Assembly (NCBI GenBank): GCA_000432835.1
Contig: FR890371.1
Location: forward strand, 138,754-202,753
Source: Clostridium sp. CAG:417
GTDB taxonomy: Bacteria; Bacillota_I; Bacilli_A; RF39; UBA660
Length of the DNA stretch: 64,000 nucleotides
Direction: 5' to 3'
Made by a program: the position numbers and the translations under genes. Below are positions 16,824-26,180 of the stretch, piece after piece. The stretch's first letter is position 1. The number at the start of each line of letters is the position of its first letter. The notes beneath the pieces were generated by a model. It was not told where the DNA came from and searched no databases. It was given only the letters and a program-made list of their open reading frames with translations.

Positions 16824-17486
16824 ATGAAGGGTAAGTTTATTGTTATAGAAGGAACTGATTGTTCTGGAAAAGAAACCCAAACAAAACTTATTGAAAAAAA
16901 ATTAAAAGAGCAAGGATATAAATGTATGCGACTTAGTTTTCCAGTTTATGATAGTCCAACTGGTGAAATAGTTGGTGAATGTTACCTTGGTAGACATAGT
17001 AAGAGTTTTTTTAAAGAGGGAGCTACTAATGTAGATCCTTATATAGCAGCTCTTTATTATGCAGCTGATAGAAAATACAATATTAATAAAGTACTTGATT
17101 ACTATAACGAAGGCTATTATATTATATTAGATAGATATACAACTTCTAATATGGCACATCAAGGAAGTAAGATATTAGATAAAGATGAAAGATTTTATAT
17201 GTATCAGTGGATTGATAAGTTAGAATATTGGTTACTTGGTCTTCCCAAACCAGATAAAACTATATTTTTACATATGCCATATGAATACAGCTTGAAATTA
17301 GAGAAGACAAGAGATGTTTTAGATGAACATGAAAAAGATAGTAATTATTTAAAGAGAAGCGAAGAAGCTTATATTGAACTTTCGGAGTTATATGGCTGGG
17401 ATAAAGTTGAATGTATAAAAGATGAAGAAATTAAAACAATTCCTGAAATTAATGAAGAGATAATGAATATTTTACTTAAGAAATAG
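16824..17486 (+). CDS. tmk: Thymidylate kinase
   Basis: Phosphorylates dTMP to dTDP. P-loop EGTDCSGKETQT (residues about 10-21), followed by RLSFPVYDSPTG for dTMP binding and LDRYTTSNMAHQ (DR-Y motif). The P-loop has Cys and Glu where the common bacterial enzyme has Gly and Ser (GTDGSGKST), placing it in a divergent Tmk subgroup. Start ATG 16824 with AGGTGATTAAG upstream (a GTG at 16815 lies in that RBS). 220 residues. It has its own promoter and terminator. Confidence 0.9.
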   Translation: MKGKFIVIEGTDCSGKETQTKLIEKKLKEQGYKCMRLSFPVYDSPTGEIVGECYLGRHSKSFFKEGATNVDPYIAALYYAADRKYNINKVLDYYNEGYYIILDRYTTSNMAHQGSKILDKDERFYMYQWIDKLEYWLLGLPKPDKTIFLHMPYEYSLKLEKTRDVLDEHEKDSNYLKRSEEAYIELSELYGWDKVECIKDEEIKTIPEINEEIMNILLKK

Positions 17487-17509
17487 TTTTTACTATTTCT
17501 TTTGCTTTT
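17480..17509 (+). terminator. Intrinsic terminator of tmk
   Basis: GAAATAG (17480-17486) pairs with CTATTTC (17493-17499), followed by TTTTGCTTTTTTT. The stop codon TAG is in the left arm. The downstream T-rich tract also carries the next promoter's -35. Confidence 0.75.
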
Positions 17510-17530
17510 TTTAATACTTTGTGATATAAT
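17502..17530 (+). promoter_or_regulatory. Promoter of the methyltransferase-like gene
   Basis: TTGCTT (17502-17507), 17-bp spacer, TATAAT (17525-17530), about 25 nt upstream of ATG 17555. Confidence 0.78.
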
Positions 17531-17554
17531 ATGTCTGCTTTAAGGGGGATTATT

Positions 17555-18433
17555 ATGAATGATATTATATCTATAGTAAATAGTGTTTTAAATAGTAATA
17601 GTAGTTCTGTAGTAGAAGATAGTTTTGAAAAGGATGATATTTATAGCTTTTATGAAAAATATTGTCAAGATAAAAGTGTTAGAGAAAGTATTTATAAATG
17701 GTTAAATAGGGATGATTTAATTAAATTAGTTAGTGATTTAGATGATTCTTTTTATAATACAGATTTGGTGAGTCAGTTTTTTTCTTATTTTAATATGGTA
17801 AATCAAGATAAGGATGATTTTTATAATTTTTTTCTTCTTTTAAAGAAGAATTTTGGGGTAAATAAAAATATTTTGGAGATTGGTTCGGGATGGTTTCCTA
17901 GTTTAGGAAAATATATAGATAATTATCAAATGAAAATAAGAGGTGGAAGAATAACTTGTTATGATGAAGCTTTAAGAGTTTTAAAACATAATAATGTTAA
18001 TTTAGTGAAGAAAAGCATTACTAAAGATACGAATATCGGAAATTATGATTTAGTTTGTGCTCATTATTCATGTTCTGCAACTGATTTGTTTTTAGATTTA
18101 TGTAGAAGTAACCATAAGGAATTTATACTTAGCTTATGTCCTTGTAAAAGAAATTATCCTACTGATTTTAAAGAAGTTATGCATAGTAAAAGTCGTAAGA
18201 CGGCATTATTACTAAATGAATATTTTAGTAGTCTTTCTTGGGAAGGACAAAGAGACTTTATGTATGCACTAAATGGTAGGCCAAATGAAAAATATGAAAA
18301 AATTAATAATAAATTATATGCTATATATTTGTATCAAAAGATGTTAAATCAAAAAGAAGAAGATAGTTTTTATGACTTACTTTTGGATAGTCAAGTTAAA
18401 ACACCTGTACTTTTAAAGAAAATAAAAAAATAA
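17555..18433 (+). CDS. Methyltransferase-like (Rossmann-fold) protein, function unknown
   Basis: 292 residues from ATG 17555, preceded by AAGGGGGA. The first 105 residues are helical and acidic. A SAM-type motif I, NILEIGSGWFPSLGKYI, starts near residue 107, followed by ITCYDEA and DLVCAHYSC at the positions of motifs II and IV of class I methyltransferases. An unusual Cys-rich strand (LSLCPCKRNY) follows. Fold assignment is moderate; substrate unknown. It is convergent with the PilB-like gene. Confidence 0.55.
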   Translation: MNDIISIVNSVLNSNSSSVVEDSFEKDDIYSFYEKYCQDKSVRESIYKWLNRDDLIKLVSDLDDSFYNTDLVSQFFSYFNMVNQDKDDFYNFFLLLKKNFGVNKNILEIGSGWFPSLGKYIDNYQMKIRGGRITCYDEALRVLKHNNVNLVKKSITKDTNIGNYDLVCAHYSCSATDLFLDLCRSNHKEFILSLCPCKRNYPTDFKEVMHSKSRKTALLLNEYFSSLSWEGQRDFMYALNGRPNEKYEKINNKLYAIYLYQKMLNQKEEDSFYDLLLDSQVKTPVLLKKIKK

Positions 18434-18453
18434 GGTGCTAAGCACTCTTATTT
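18424..18453 (-). terminator. Terminator between the methyltransferase-like and pilB-like genes
   Basis: AAATAAG/CTTATTT and GTGC/GCAC (18428-18453, one bulge) form a hairpin around TAA. On the minus strand it is followed by a T run (plus-strand A run 18424-18430); it contains both genes' stop codons and probably works for both. Confidence 0.7.
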
Positions 18454-20165
18454 GGCATCAATGGAGTTACACTTATTGGTGTAACTTCCTTTTTTGTATT
18501 TATAACTTGAGGTATAACTGGATTAGTAGGAGTTATTTTAGGAGTTACGACAATTGGTGGTGTAGCTTCTTTTTTTATTGGTGTAACTGGTTTGTTTTCA
18601 CTCTTTATTTGTGGTTGTTGTGTTGGCACAACAGGCTTTATGTTTTCTTTATTTGGAGTAAGTGGTGTTATATTTTCTTCATTCTTTACAACTGCTTGTG
18701 TAGCTATTATTTTACTGTCTTTTGGTGGTACAACAATAGGAGTAGATGTAGGATTTATATTTATGTTGGTTGGATTAGATGGAGTAATTGTAGTAGTTGG
18801 AATTAATTGCTTTTTATCAACGATTGATGAAGTGTCGTTAGCAACTTTAGTAGCGGAAACACTTTCTAATCTCTTTAATTCATTTAATTCCTTTGTTCTT
18901 TTTTTATCTAGCTCTATCCTTTGTTCTTCTGTAACTGCTTTTGTAAATGATTCATAACAGCTATCATTAATATCATTATCAATTTCAATGATACGATATA
19001 TTTCTTCAAATGTTGTAAAGCCTTCTAATATTTTTTGTAGGCCATCTTGTAGAAGAGTAATTACGTTACCACTTCCATAAACTAATCTCTTTAAATCTTC
19101 TTTTCTAACATTTGGATTAGCTAAAATATTTCTAATATCATCATCTATTTCTAAGACCTCTTGAATAGCAATTCGCCCATGATAACCTTTATTACATTTA
19201 GGACAGCCATCATGATTTGCATCATATATTTCCTCAATATCCTTTTTTAAAGCAAGTTTAAAGACTTTTTTCTCATAAGGAGTAGTAGGACGTTTTTTAC
19301 GACAAGATGTACATACTGTTTTGGCAAGACGTTGAGAAATAATTCCAGTTAAAGCAGTTGATAAAAGATAACGTTCAACATCCATATCTAGAAGACGCTC
19401 AATTGTTGAGAGTGAGTTGTTGGTGTGAAGTGTTGATAAAACTAAGTGTCCAGTGATAGATGCTCTAACGGCAATTTTAGCGGTTTCACTATCACGAATT
19501 TCTCCGATAAGAATAACATTAGGATCTTGACGGAGAATAGAACGAAGAACTGTTGCGAAGTCTAGACCGATTTCAGAATTAACTTGGACTTGATTCATAC
19601 CTTCGATATTCATTTCAATAGGGTCTTCGACTGTTATAATATTAGTTCTTTCTTTATTTAATACTTGTAAAATAGAATAAGTAGTGGTACTTTTTCCAGA
19701 TCCTGTTGCACCAGTTACCAAAATTATACCATTAGGGGCAGCTATCATATTTTTAAGTTTGGCAAAATTTGTACTATTAAAACCTAATTTATCAATACCT
19801 GATAAACTTCTACTATAGTCTAGAATACGAATAACTATTTTTTCACCCTCGTTAGTTGGGAGACTAGAAACACGCATATCTAAGTCCTTACCATCAAATT
19901 TACCCTTAATTGCACCATCTTGTGGTAGACGACTTTCAGTAATGTTCATTCCAGCCATTAATTTTAGACGAGTAGTTAAGTTTCTTTCATAAACTTTTGG
20001 AATAAAAGTATAATCCATCAAATCACCATCAACACGAATTCGAACTATTAATCCATCTTCACGAGGGTCAAAATGAATATCCGAACTACCACTTTTTGAT
20101 GAATTGATTATAATTGCATCTACTATCTTTGTGATAGGAGTTTTTGCAAAATCAAATGTTACCAT
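18438..20165 (-). CDS. PilB/GspE-type secretion ATPase with Pro/Thr-rich C-terminal extension
   Basis: Hexameric ATPase that powers type IV pilus or competence-pseudopilus assembly. Motifs: SGSSDIHFDPRE near residue 25, Walker A TGATGSGKST (151-160), Asp box ITVEDPIE, Walker B VILIGEIRDSETA, His box GHLVLSTLHTN, and the tetracysteine zinc site (CTSC near 290, CPKC near 322). The usual N-terminal MshEN/GspE-N domain is missing: the protein starts at the N2 domain. From about residue 430 it carries a 145-residue Pro/Thr/Val-rich tail (TPIKKEATPPIVVTPKITP and similar), unusual for a cytosolic ATPase. Confidence 0.9.
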   Translation of the reverse strand: MVTFDFAKTPITKIVDAIIINSSKSGSSDIHFDPREDGLIVRIRVDGDLMDYTFIPKVYERNLTTRLKLMAGMNITESRLPQDGAIKGKFDGKDLDMRVSSLPTNEGEKIVIRILDYSRSLSGIDKLGFNSTNFAKLKNMIAAPNGIILVTGATGSGKSTTTYSILQVLNKERTNIITVEDPIEMNIEGMNQVQVNSEIGLDFATVLRSILRQDPNVILIGEIRDSETAKIAVRASITGHLVLSTLHTNNSLSTIERLLDMDVERYLLSTALTGIISQRLAKTVCTSCRKKRPTTPYEKKVFKLALKKDIEEIYDANHDGCPKCNKGYHGRIAIQEVLEIDDDIRNILANPNVRKEDLKRLVYGSGNVITLLQDGLQKILEGFTTFEEIYRIIEIDNDINDSCYESFTKAVTEEQRIELDKKRTKELNELKRLESVSATKVANDTSSIVDKKQLIPTTTITPSNPTNININPTSTPIVVPPKDSKIIATQAVVKNEENITPLTPNKENIKPVVPTQQPQIKSENKPVTPIKKEATPPIVVTPKITPTNPVIPQVINTKKEVTPISVTPLMPNKSA

Positions 20166-20268
20166 ATAATCTCAGCCCCTTTTCTAAACTTTAACTTTGG
20201 TATGGTATTTTACTATAAATTAGTATATAATAAATTTTAGATAATAGCAAGAAGGAAAAGAGGTTGTT

Positions 20269-20889
20269 ATGAAAAAAGTTAAAAATATAAAAGGGTTTGC
20301 TCTAGTAGAAACACTAATAGGGGCAATTTTTGTAGTAGTATTGTTCGTAATGATTTTTGAAAATTATTTTCCCTTTATCGCTAAATATGAACGATATGAG
20401 AATTATGATGATCTTGATTCAAAATATATTGCTCATTATTTAAGAGAAATGATAACGGTTGATCCACTAAAAGATAATATTTTTGCAAAATTAAGTGGAA
20501 GAGAGTATGTTATTTTTGATGATAATGGAGCGGCTCAAGATGATGATATTACTAATCCTTCACCTAATGAATTATGTACTATGTTGACTACAAATAATAC
20601 ATTTAATAATAAACAATATTGTCAAAGTTTTATGGATGAAGCTAATATTACGAGAGTTTATCTTACAAAGTATGATACTACAAGTCTTAAAAGTAAAATA
20701 AAAACAGATGAGAGTGATGATATTTCAAGGGCTTTCGAATTATATGTAAACTATATGCCAACATTTACTAATAGTGCAGCAAGTAAGACTGGATATTATC
20801 GAATAATTGTAGAAATAAAACATGATAATGTAGATTCTGATAAGGAAGATGCATACTATTATACTTATGCAAATATTGAGGTTAGATAA
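20269..20889 (+). CDS. Type IV pseudopilin-like protein
   Basis: 206 residues with a class III prepilin signal: basic leader MKKVKNIKG, then F-A-L-V-E at mature positions 1-5 (Glu5 conserved) and a hydrophobic helix (TLIGAIFVVVLFVMIF). The rest is a hydrophilic globular domain without a recognised family. It should be cleaved by a prepilin peptidase (none in the window). Divergent from the PilB-like gene and 1 nt overlapping the next pseudopilin, so the three form one pilus module. RBS GAGG before ATG 20269. Confidence 0.8.
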   Translation: MKKVKNIKGFALVETLIGAIFVVVLFVMIFENYFPFIAKYERYENYDDLDSKYIAHYLREMITVDPLKDNIFAKLSGREYVIFDDNGAAQDDDITNPSPNELCTMLTTNNTFNNKQYCQSFMDEANITRVYLTKYDTTSLKSKIKTDESDDISRAFELYVNYMPTFTNSAASKTGYYRIIVEIKHDNVDSDKEDAYYYTYANIEVR

Positions 20890-21527
20890 TGAAGAAGAAA
20901 TTAGGTAAAGTAAATAATAAGGGTATGACAATAATTGAACTAATTTTATGTTTTGCTATTGTATCTGTTATTGTAATAGCGCTTCTTAACACGGTTATGA
21001 ACTATAAAACAAAAGAGCAGTTAGAAGATACAAAGAAAACTATTATTAGCTATAAAAATGTAATTACAAAGGTTATACAAAGTGATATCATATATAATGA
21101 CTTAGCTGGTGTTAAGGTATTAGAACCTACTGGAAAAGCGTCTAGTGACACTACTGAGACTTGGAGTGTAGAACTGACCTTTAATAAACCTTTTCTTGAT
21201 GGGTCAACTGTGAAGTTATTACAGGTAGTAAGGGGAAATACAAAAAGCTATATTATATATCCTGATATTGCAAAGAATGGGGATACATATGTAAGTCAAA
21301 ATGTACGATATAATTTAGAAACTAGTACTTCTGTTTTTGATGTAGATGTTAATGGAAGTGGTAGTACTAAAGTAAAATATAGTGATATTCGTTTTGCTTA
21401 TGTCTCTTTAAAAGCGACTGATACAATGTTTAGACTTGATATTCCAATATATCATAGTGAACTTGGAACTAAATATCATATTAATATTGTAGCGCCTATA
21501 AACTATTTAAAGAATGCAGGAGCATAA
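20889..21527 (+). CDS. Second type IV pseudopilin-like protein
   Basis: 212 residues: leader MKKKLGKVNNKG, then M-T-I-I-E at mature positions 1-5 and a hydrophobic helix (LILCFAIVSVIVIALLNTV), typical of a minor pilin or ComG-like pseudopilin. The globular part is unassigned. The start codon overlaps the stop of the first pseudopilin (TAATG). The 3' end overlaps the convergent ylbJ by 21 bp, with no room for a separate terminator. Confidence 0.8.
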   Translation: MKKKLGKVNNKGMTIIELILCFAIVSVIVIALLNTVMNYKTKEQLEDTKKTIISYKNVITKVIQSDIIYNDLAGVKVLEPTGKASSDTTETWSVELTFNKPFLDGSTVKLLQVVRGNTKSYIIYPDIAKNGDTYVSQNVRYNLETSTSVFDVDVNGSGSTKVKYSDIRFAYVSLKATDTMFRLDIPIYHSELGTKYHINIVAPINYLKNAGA

Positions 21528-22436
21528 TATGGTGTAGAGTAAAAGATTAATACCAGTGGAAGCTATTCGTCCTTTAAGGAAAGCAGGATATGATAGCTTT
21601 TTTTGTGCGATAATGCTTTGAACTTGCATATGAACACTTACTCCTCCTAAAGAAATAAAACTACATATTAAAATTCCCTTTTGGTACATAGTTAGAGATA
21701 ATTTGTTAACTTCAGTAACTCCTTTTGTTAAATCAAATAAGCCAAAGAGAATAGTTTTCAAATAGGTATTAGGAATAAAAGAAGTAAAGAGAGTTATTAT
21801 AACTACAAAAAAGATTGTCGTACAAAAGACTATTTTAACAATAGAAAAAGTATTTTGAAAGGAGTCATTTAAACAGGTAGTAAGACTTTTCTTTTCACGA
21901 GTTTGAGGGATGCTTTTTTCAATATATAACTTGGGTCTTGTAAAAAAAGCTACTACAAAGTTACTCAAAAAATGACTTAGCAGAATAATTAAAGCCATGT
22001 TTTTAGTAGTAATTATGGATACTGTTCCTAGTATGAAAAGGGGATTAGAAAAGTGGGTAAATGTTAAAAGATAGTTAGCGGTATTACGATCAATATATTT
22101 TTTATTATAAAAGGCTGTAATATATTTACTACCACTAGGGAATCCTGTTAACATACTCATAAATATTATATAAGAACTACAGGCATCAAGATGAAATAGT
22201 TTTTTTGACAATGGACTAAAGAACTTTATAAAAAGTTTTAAGATACCATAATTAAGTAATAAATCCTGTAAAGTGTAAAATATAAACATACAGGGAAATA
22301 ATTTGGTAAAAAATAAAGTTGCGGCATTAATACTAGATTTCAACACTAAATCAGCATCTTTTAATAACGCAAAAAAAATGATAATTAAAAATAAAAGTGG
22401 AATATTATTTACTATTTTTTTCAAGTTAGTAGTCAT
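21507..22436 (-). CDS. ylbJ: YlbJ-like sporulation membrane protein (nucleoside-recognition/Gate domain)
   Basis: Polytopic protein of the nucleoside recognition (Gate) family. Conserved segments include KLFPCMFIFYTLQDLL, MSMLTGFPSGSKYIT, LLTFTHFSNPLFILGTVSI and the C-terminal half-repeat with ICSFISLGGVSVHMQV. In Bacillus ylbJ is a SigE-dependent gene needed for normal sporulation, and it lies near ylbL. Here ylbL is the divergent neighbour, which supports the assignment. 309 residues. Confidence 0.85.
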   Translation of the reverse strand: MTTNLKKIVNNIPLLFLIIIFFALLKDADLVLKSSINAATLFFTKLFPCMFIFYTLQDLLLNYGILKLFIKFFSPLSKKLFHLDACSSYIIFMSMLTGFPSGSKYITAFYNKKYIDRNTANYLLTFTHFSNPLFILGTVSIITTKNMALIILLSHFLSNFVVAFFTRPKLYIEKSIPQTREKKSLTTCLNDSFQNTFSIVKIVFCTTIFFVVIITLFTSFIPNTYLKTILFGLFDLTKGVTEVNKLSLTMYQKGILICSFISLGGVSVHMQVQSIIAQKKLSYPAFLKGRIASTGINLLLYTILCSCIL

Positions 22437-22480
22437 AATGGGCTCCTTTTTGCTATAATGTTTGATAGAGGCTGATTATT

Positions 22481-23497
22481 ATGGTTAATACAATATATAA
22501 AAAAATAAAAGATTTTATTCAAAGAGAATGGAAGTTTTTATTAATTATTTTCTTATTAATATTTATTACAAGATTTCCTGTTGATTGTTATGTAATTACA
22601 GGAGGAGGAATTATTAGTGCTACTGATAGAGTACACGTTACTGGAGCACGGAAGAAGAGTGGTAGTTTTAATTTAGCTTATGTATCAGAATTGAAAGGGA
22701 CGATTTATACTTATTTACTTAGTTATATAGTTCCATCATTTGAAAGAGAAAGTACAAGTGACTACAAATATGATGAAAGTGAAAGTTCAGAAGATATTGA
22801 ATTTAGAAATAATTTGTTGCTTAATCAAGCTAATAATAATGCCAAATATGTTGCTTATACGAATGCCAATAAAGAGATTAAAGTAAAAAGTCAATCATTA
22901 TATGTTTACTATATTTCTAAAGATGCCGTTACAGATTTAAAAGTTGGGGATAAAGTACTAGAAGTTGATGGTAAAATTTTTCAAACCTTTTCTTCATTGC
23001 GAGAATATATTAATACTAAAAGTAGTGGAGAAGTTTTGAGTGTAAAAGTGGAGGAAAATGGTAAAAAAAAGACGAAGAGTGCTAAACTATATAAAGATGC
23101 CAAGGAAAATGTTATTTATATGGGTGTAAGTATTATGCTTGATAAAAATTATGAGGTAAGTCCTAAGGTAGATATCAAGTTTAGAAATTCTGAAGGTGGT
23201 CCTTCAGGAGGATTAATGATGAGTCTTGAAATCTATAGTCAGTTAATAAATAAAGATATAACTAGAGGACGAAAAATAGTTGGAACAGGTACTATTAGTG
23301 AAGATGGAGAAGTCGGAGAAATAGATGGAGTTAAATATAAACTTAGAGGAGCAGTTAAAAATAAGGCTCAAATATTTATTGCACCTTCTGGTAATAATTA
23401 TAAAGAAGCAGTAAAAGAAAAAAAGAAAAACAATTATAAAATTAAAATAATAGAGGCAAAAAACTTCAAACAAGTATTAGAGGAATTGGCAAAATAA
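22481..23497 (+). CDS. ylbL: YlbL-like PDZ/Lon-type membrane protease
   Basis: One transmembrane helix (about 19-35), a PDZ domain (about 130-200, DLKVGDKVLEVDGKIF), and a C-terminal S16 Lon-like protease domain. Catalytic Ser lies in EGGPSGGLMMSLE (near residue 242) and catalytic Lys in IDGVKYKLRGA (near 286). YlbL and relatives cut membrane or regulatory proteins, in Bacillus including the DNA-damage checkpoint inhibitor YneA. 338 residues. A terminator overlaps its end. Confidence 0.9.
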   Translation: MVNTIYKKIKDFIQREWKFLLIIFLLIFITRFPVDCYVITGGGIISATDRVHVTGARKKSGSFNLAYVSELKGTIYTYLLSYIVPSFERESTSDYKYDESESSEDIEFRNNLLLNQANNNAKYVAYTNANKEIKVKSQSLYVYYISKDAVTDLKVGDKVLEVDGKIFQTFSSLREYINTKSSGEVLSVKVEENGKKKTKSAKLYKDAKENVIYMGVSIMLDKNYEVSPKVDIKFRNSEGGPSGGLMMSLEIYSQLINKDITRGRKIVGTGTISEDGEVGEIDGVKYKLRGAVKNKAQIFIAPSGNNYKEAVKEKKKNNYKIKIIEAKNFKQVLEELAK

Positions 23498-23513
23498 TGT
23501 CAAATCCTCTTTT
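23480..23513 (+). terminator. Intrinsic terminator of ylbL
   Basis: GAGGAATTGGCA (23480-23491) pairs with TGTCAAATCCTC (23498-23509) with one mismatch and one G-U pair, followed by TTTT. It covers the last ylbL codons. Confidence 0.75.
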
Positions 23514-23529
23514 GTTTATGGAAAAAAAC

Positions 23530-23538
23530 TGGTATAAT
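23530..23538 (+). promoter_or_regulatory. Extended -10 promoter of mutS
   Basis: TGGTATAAT, an extended -10 element, 27 nt before ATG 23565. The -35 is weak (TTGTTT at 23512 with a short 15-bp spacer). Confidence 0.55.
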
Positions 23539-23564
23539 AAGTTTTGCGAAGTAGTGGTGATATT

Positions 23565-26114
23565 ATGCGTAGATCAGAAGTAGATCGTAGTAAACTTAGT
23601 CCAATGATGGCTCAATATATGTCAATAAAAGATAATTATGAAGATACTATTATCTTTTTTAGGCTGGGTGATTTTTATGAAATGTTTTTTGATGATGCGA
23701 TTATTGCGAGTCGTGAACTTGAGCTTACTCTGACAGGAAAGCAGGCAGGATTAGAAGAGAGGGTTCCAATGTGTGGAATACCACATCATGCATATGCAAC
23801 GTATGTAGATCAATTAATTGAAAAGGGATATAAAGTTGCGATTTGTGAACAGTTAGAGGATCCTAAACTTACTAAAGGAATGGTTAAAAGAGATGTAATA
23901 CAAGTTGTAACTCGCGGAACTAGACTTGATGATAGAGTTGATGCTAAGAGTAATAATTATATTGCAAATATATATGATTTTAACTATTGTTATGGAATAA
24001 GTTATACTGATATATCTACGGGAGAATTCTATGCTTTAGTTGTAGAAAGAGATGACTATAGTGTTATTAGAGAAGTTGTGAGAAATGGATTTAGTGAAGT
24101 TATAGTTAATGATCAAATAGATAGAAACTTAGTTAATACCTTAAGAACTAATTATGGAGTATTAGTTACTATTACTAAAGAACTATGTGAAAACGAGTTA
24201 TATTCTTATATTTATAGTGGAGTAGAAGATGAAAGAATAATAATAACTATTAAACACTTACTTTCTTATATCATTGATACTAAGAAAAAAGAATTAACAC
24301 ATCTACAAAGAGTAGAAGTAATTCGTAGCAATGATCACTTATTATTTGATGGAAATACAAAACGTAATCTAGAACTTACTGAAACGTTACGTAATAGAGA
24401 TAGAATGTATAGTCTTTTATGGTTGCTTGATAAAAATAAGACTGCAATGGGATCAAGATTTTTGAAGTATAATATAGAAAATCCCTTAACTTCTAAGAAA
24501 GAGTTAGAAAGAAGATATGACTTTGTTCAAAAATTATCTACTGAATTTATCTTAAGGGATGATTTAATGAAAGAGCTTAGTGAAGTTTATGACTTAGAAA
24601 GACTAGCTGGAAGAATTAGTTATGGTAATTTAAATGCCAAGGATTTATTACAATTAAAGTCTTCACTTGCCCATTTACCAAGGATAAAAGAAATACTTTT
24701 GGAGTTAAAGTATGATAAAGAATTAGAGACTCTTGATGAAGTATATTCGTTGCTAGAAAAGTCTATTAAAGAAGATGCTCCTTTTACAGTTCATGAGGGA
24801 GGATTAATTAAACCACTTTATAATAGTGAACTTGATGAACTTAGAAGTATTAGAAGTGGTTCAAAAGATTTTATTTTAACTTTAGAAAAAGAGGAAAAAG
24901 AAAGAACTGGTATAAAGAATTTAAAAGTTGGTTATAACAAAGTATTTGGTTATTATATAGAAGTTAGCAAGGGAAATATATCCTTGATTAAAGATGAGTT
25001 TGGTTGGGATAGAAAACAAACTTTAGCTAACTGTGAAAGATTTACGACTCCACTTCTTAAAGAAAAAGAAAATATTATATTAGGAGCGGAAGAAAAAATA
25101 TTTAATCTTGAATATAAATTGTTTATGGATATTCGAGAAGTTGTAAAAAGATATATTGGGAATCTTCAAAGAATTGCCAAAGTAATTAGTGAAGTTGATA
25201 TGTTGCAATCATTTTCAATTGTTGCTGATCAAAATAAGTTTGTACGACCCCAATTAGTTTCTGAAAAATGTATTAAGTTTATTGATTGTAGACATCCTGT
25301 GGTTGAAAAGGTTATGAAAGATAAATATATTGCTAATGATATTATTATGGATAAGAATACTGATATTTTACTTATTACTGGACCTAATATGGCAGGAAAG
25401 TCTACTTATATGAGACAATGCGCTATTACTATTATAATGGCTCAGATAGGTTCTTTTGTTCCTTGTAAGAGTTGTATGATGCCAATATTTGATAAGATTT
25501 TTACACGAATTGGAGCGAGTGATGACTTAGTTAGTGGAGAATCTACTTTCATGGTTGAGATGAAAGAAGCTCAGTACGCTATCAGTGAAGCAACTAAAGA
25601 TAGTTTAATTCTTTTTGATGAATTAGGAAGAGGAACTGCAACATATGATGGAATGGCTTTAGCACAATCAATTCTTGAATATATTCATGATGAAATAGGC
25701 GCTAAAACTATGTTTTCAACACATTATCATGAACTTACAGCACTTGATAAAGATTTAAAACATTTAAAAAATGTACACGTTTCAGCAATAGAAGAAGATG
25801 GAAAAATTACATTTTTACATAAGGTAAAAGCAGGAGCTGTAGATAAGAGTTATGGTATACATGTGGCAGGACTAGCTGGACTTCCTAAATCACTTATAAA
25901 ACGAAGCGAAGAGATTTTAAAAGTATATGAAAAACAAGATAAGAAGGAACAACGTTTTACACAAACTAGTCTTTTTGATGATATAAATAATGATAAGGCT
26001 GCAACTACAGATCCTATTGTAGAAAAAATTAAGAAGGCTAATCCACTAGAGATGACACCGATGGATGCTATTAACTTTTTGTATACTTTAAAACAAGAAA
26101 TGAAGGAAAAATAA
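23565..26114 (+). CDS. mutS: DNA mismatch repair protein MutS
   Basis: ATPase that recognises mispairs and small loops. The N-terminal mismatch motif is FFRLGDFYEMFFDDA (Phe-x-Glu wedge), and the ATPase has Walker A GPNMAGKST (about 606) and Walker B ILFDELGRGTATYDG (about 684). Near its end is the clamp/tetramer region. ATG 23565 follows GTGGTGAT; an in-frame ATG at 23544 lacks a site. About 849 residues, full length. No mutL follows, unlike the usual mutS-mutL pair. Confidence 0.97.
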   Translation: MRRSEVDRSKLSPMMAQYMSIKDNYEDTIIFFRLGDFYEMFFDDAIIASRELELTLTGKQAGLEERVPMCGIPHHAYATYVDQLIEKGYKVAICEQLEDPKLTKGMVKRDVIQVVTRGTRLDDRVDAKSNNYIANIYDFNYCYGISYTDISTGEFYALVVERDDYSVIREVVRNGFSEVIVNDQIDRNLVNTLRTNYGVLVTITKELCENELYSYIYSGVEDERIIITIKHLLSYIIDTKKKELTHLQRVEVIRSNDHLLFDGNTKRNLELTETLRNRDRMYSLLWLLDKNKTAMGSRFLKYNIENPLTSKKELERRYDFVQKLSTEFILRDDLMKELSEVYDLERLAGRISYGNLNAKDLLQLKSSLAHLPRIKEILLELKYDKELETLDEVYSLLEKSIKEDAPFTVHEGGLIKPLYNSELDELRSIRSGSKDFILTLEKEEKERTGIKNLKVGYNKVFGYYIEVSKGNISLIKDEFGWDRKQTLANCERFTTPLLKEKENIILGAEEKIFNLEYKLFMDIREVVKRYIGNLQRIAKVISEVDMLQSFSIVADQNKFVRPQLVSEKCIKFIDCRHPVVEKVMKDKYIANDIIMDKNTDILLITGPNMAGKSTYMRQCAITIIMAQIGSFVPCKSCMMPIFDKIFTRIGASDDLVSGESTFMVEMKEAQYAISEATKDSLILFDELGRGTATYDGMALAQSILEYIHDEIGAKTMFSTHYHELTALDKDLKHLKNVHVSAIEEDGKITFLHKVKAGAVDKSYGIHVAGLAGLPKSLIKRSEEILKVYEKQDKKEQRFTQTSLFDDINNDKAATTDPIVEKIKKANPLEMTPMDAINFLYTLKQEMKEK

Positions 26115-26180
26115 GTAAAAGTTATTTAAATTTATATAAAATTGGTGTATTATATATGTAATTTTATTGGGGGAATATTT

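Noticed and set aside
18435..18957. Open plus-strand frames rich in Trp/Phe/Val opposite the pilB tail
   Set aside because: They are antisense shadows of the Pro/Thr-rich repeats; the minus-strand frame is continuous with the ATPase.
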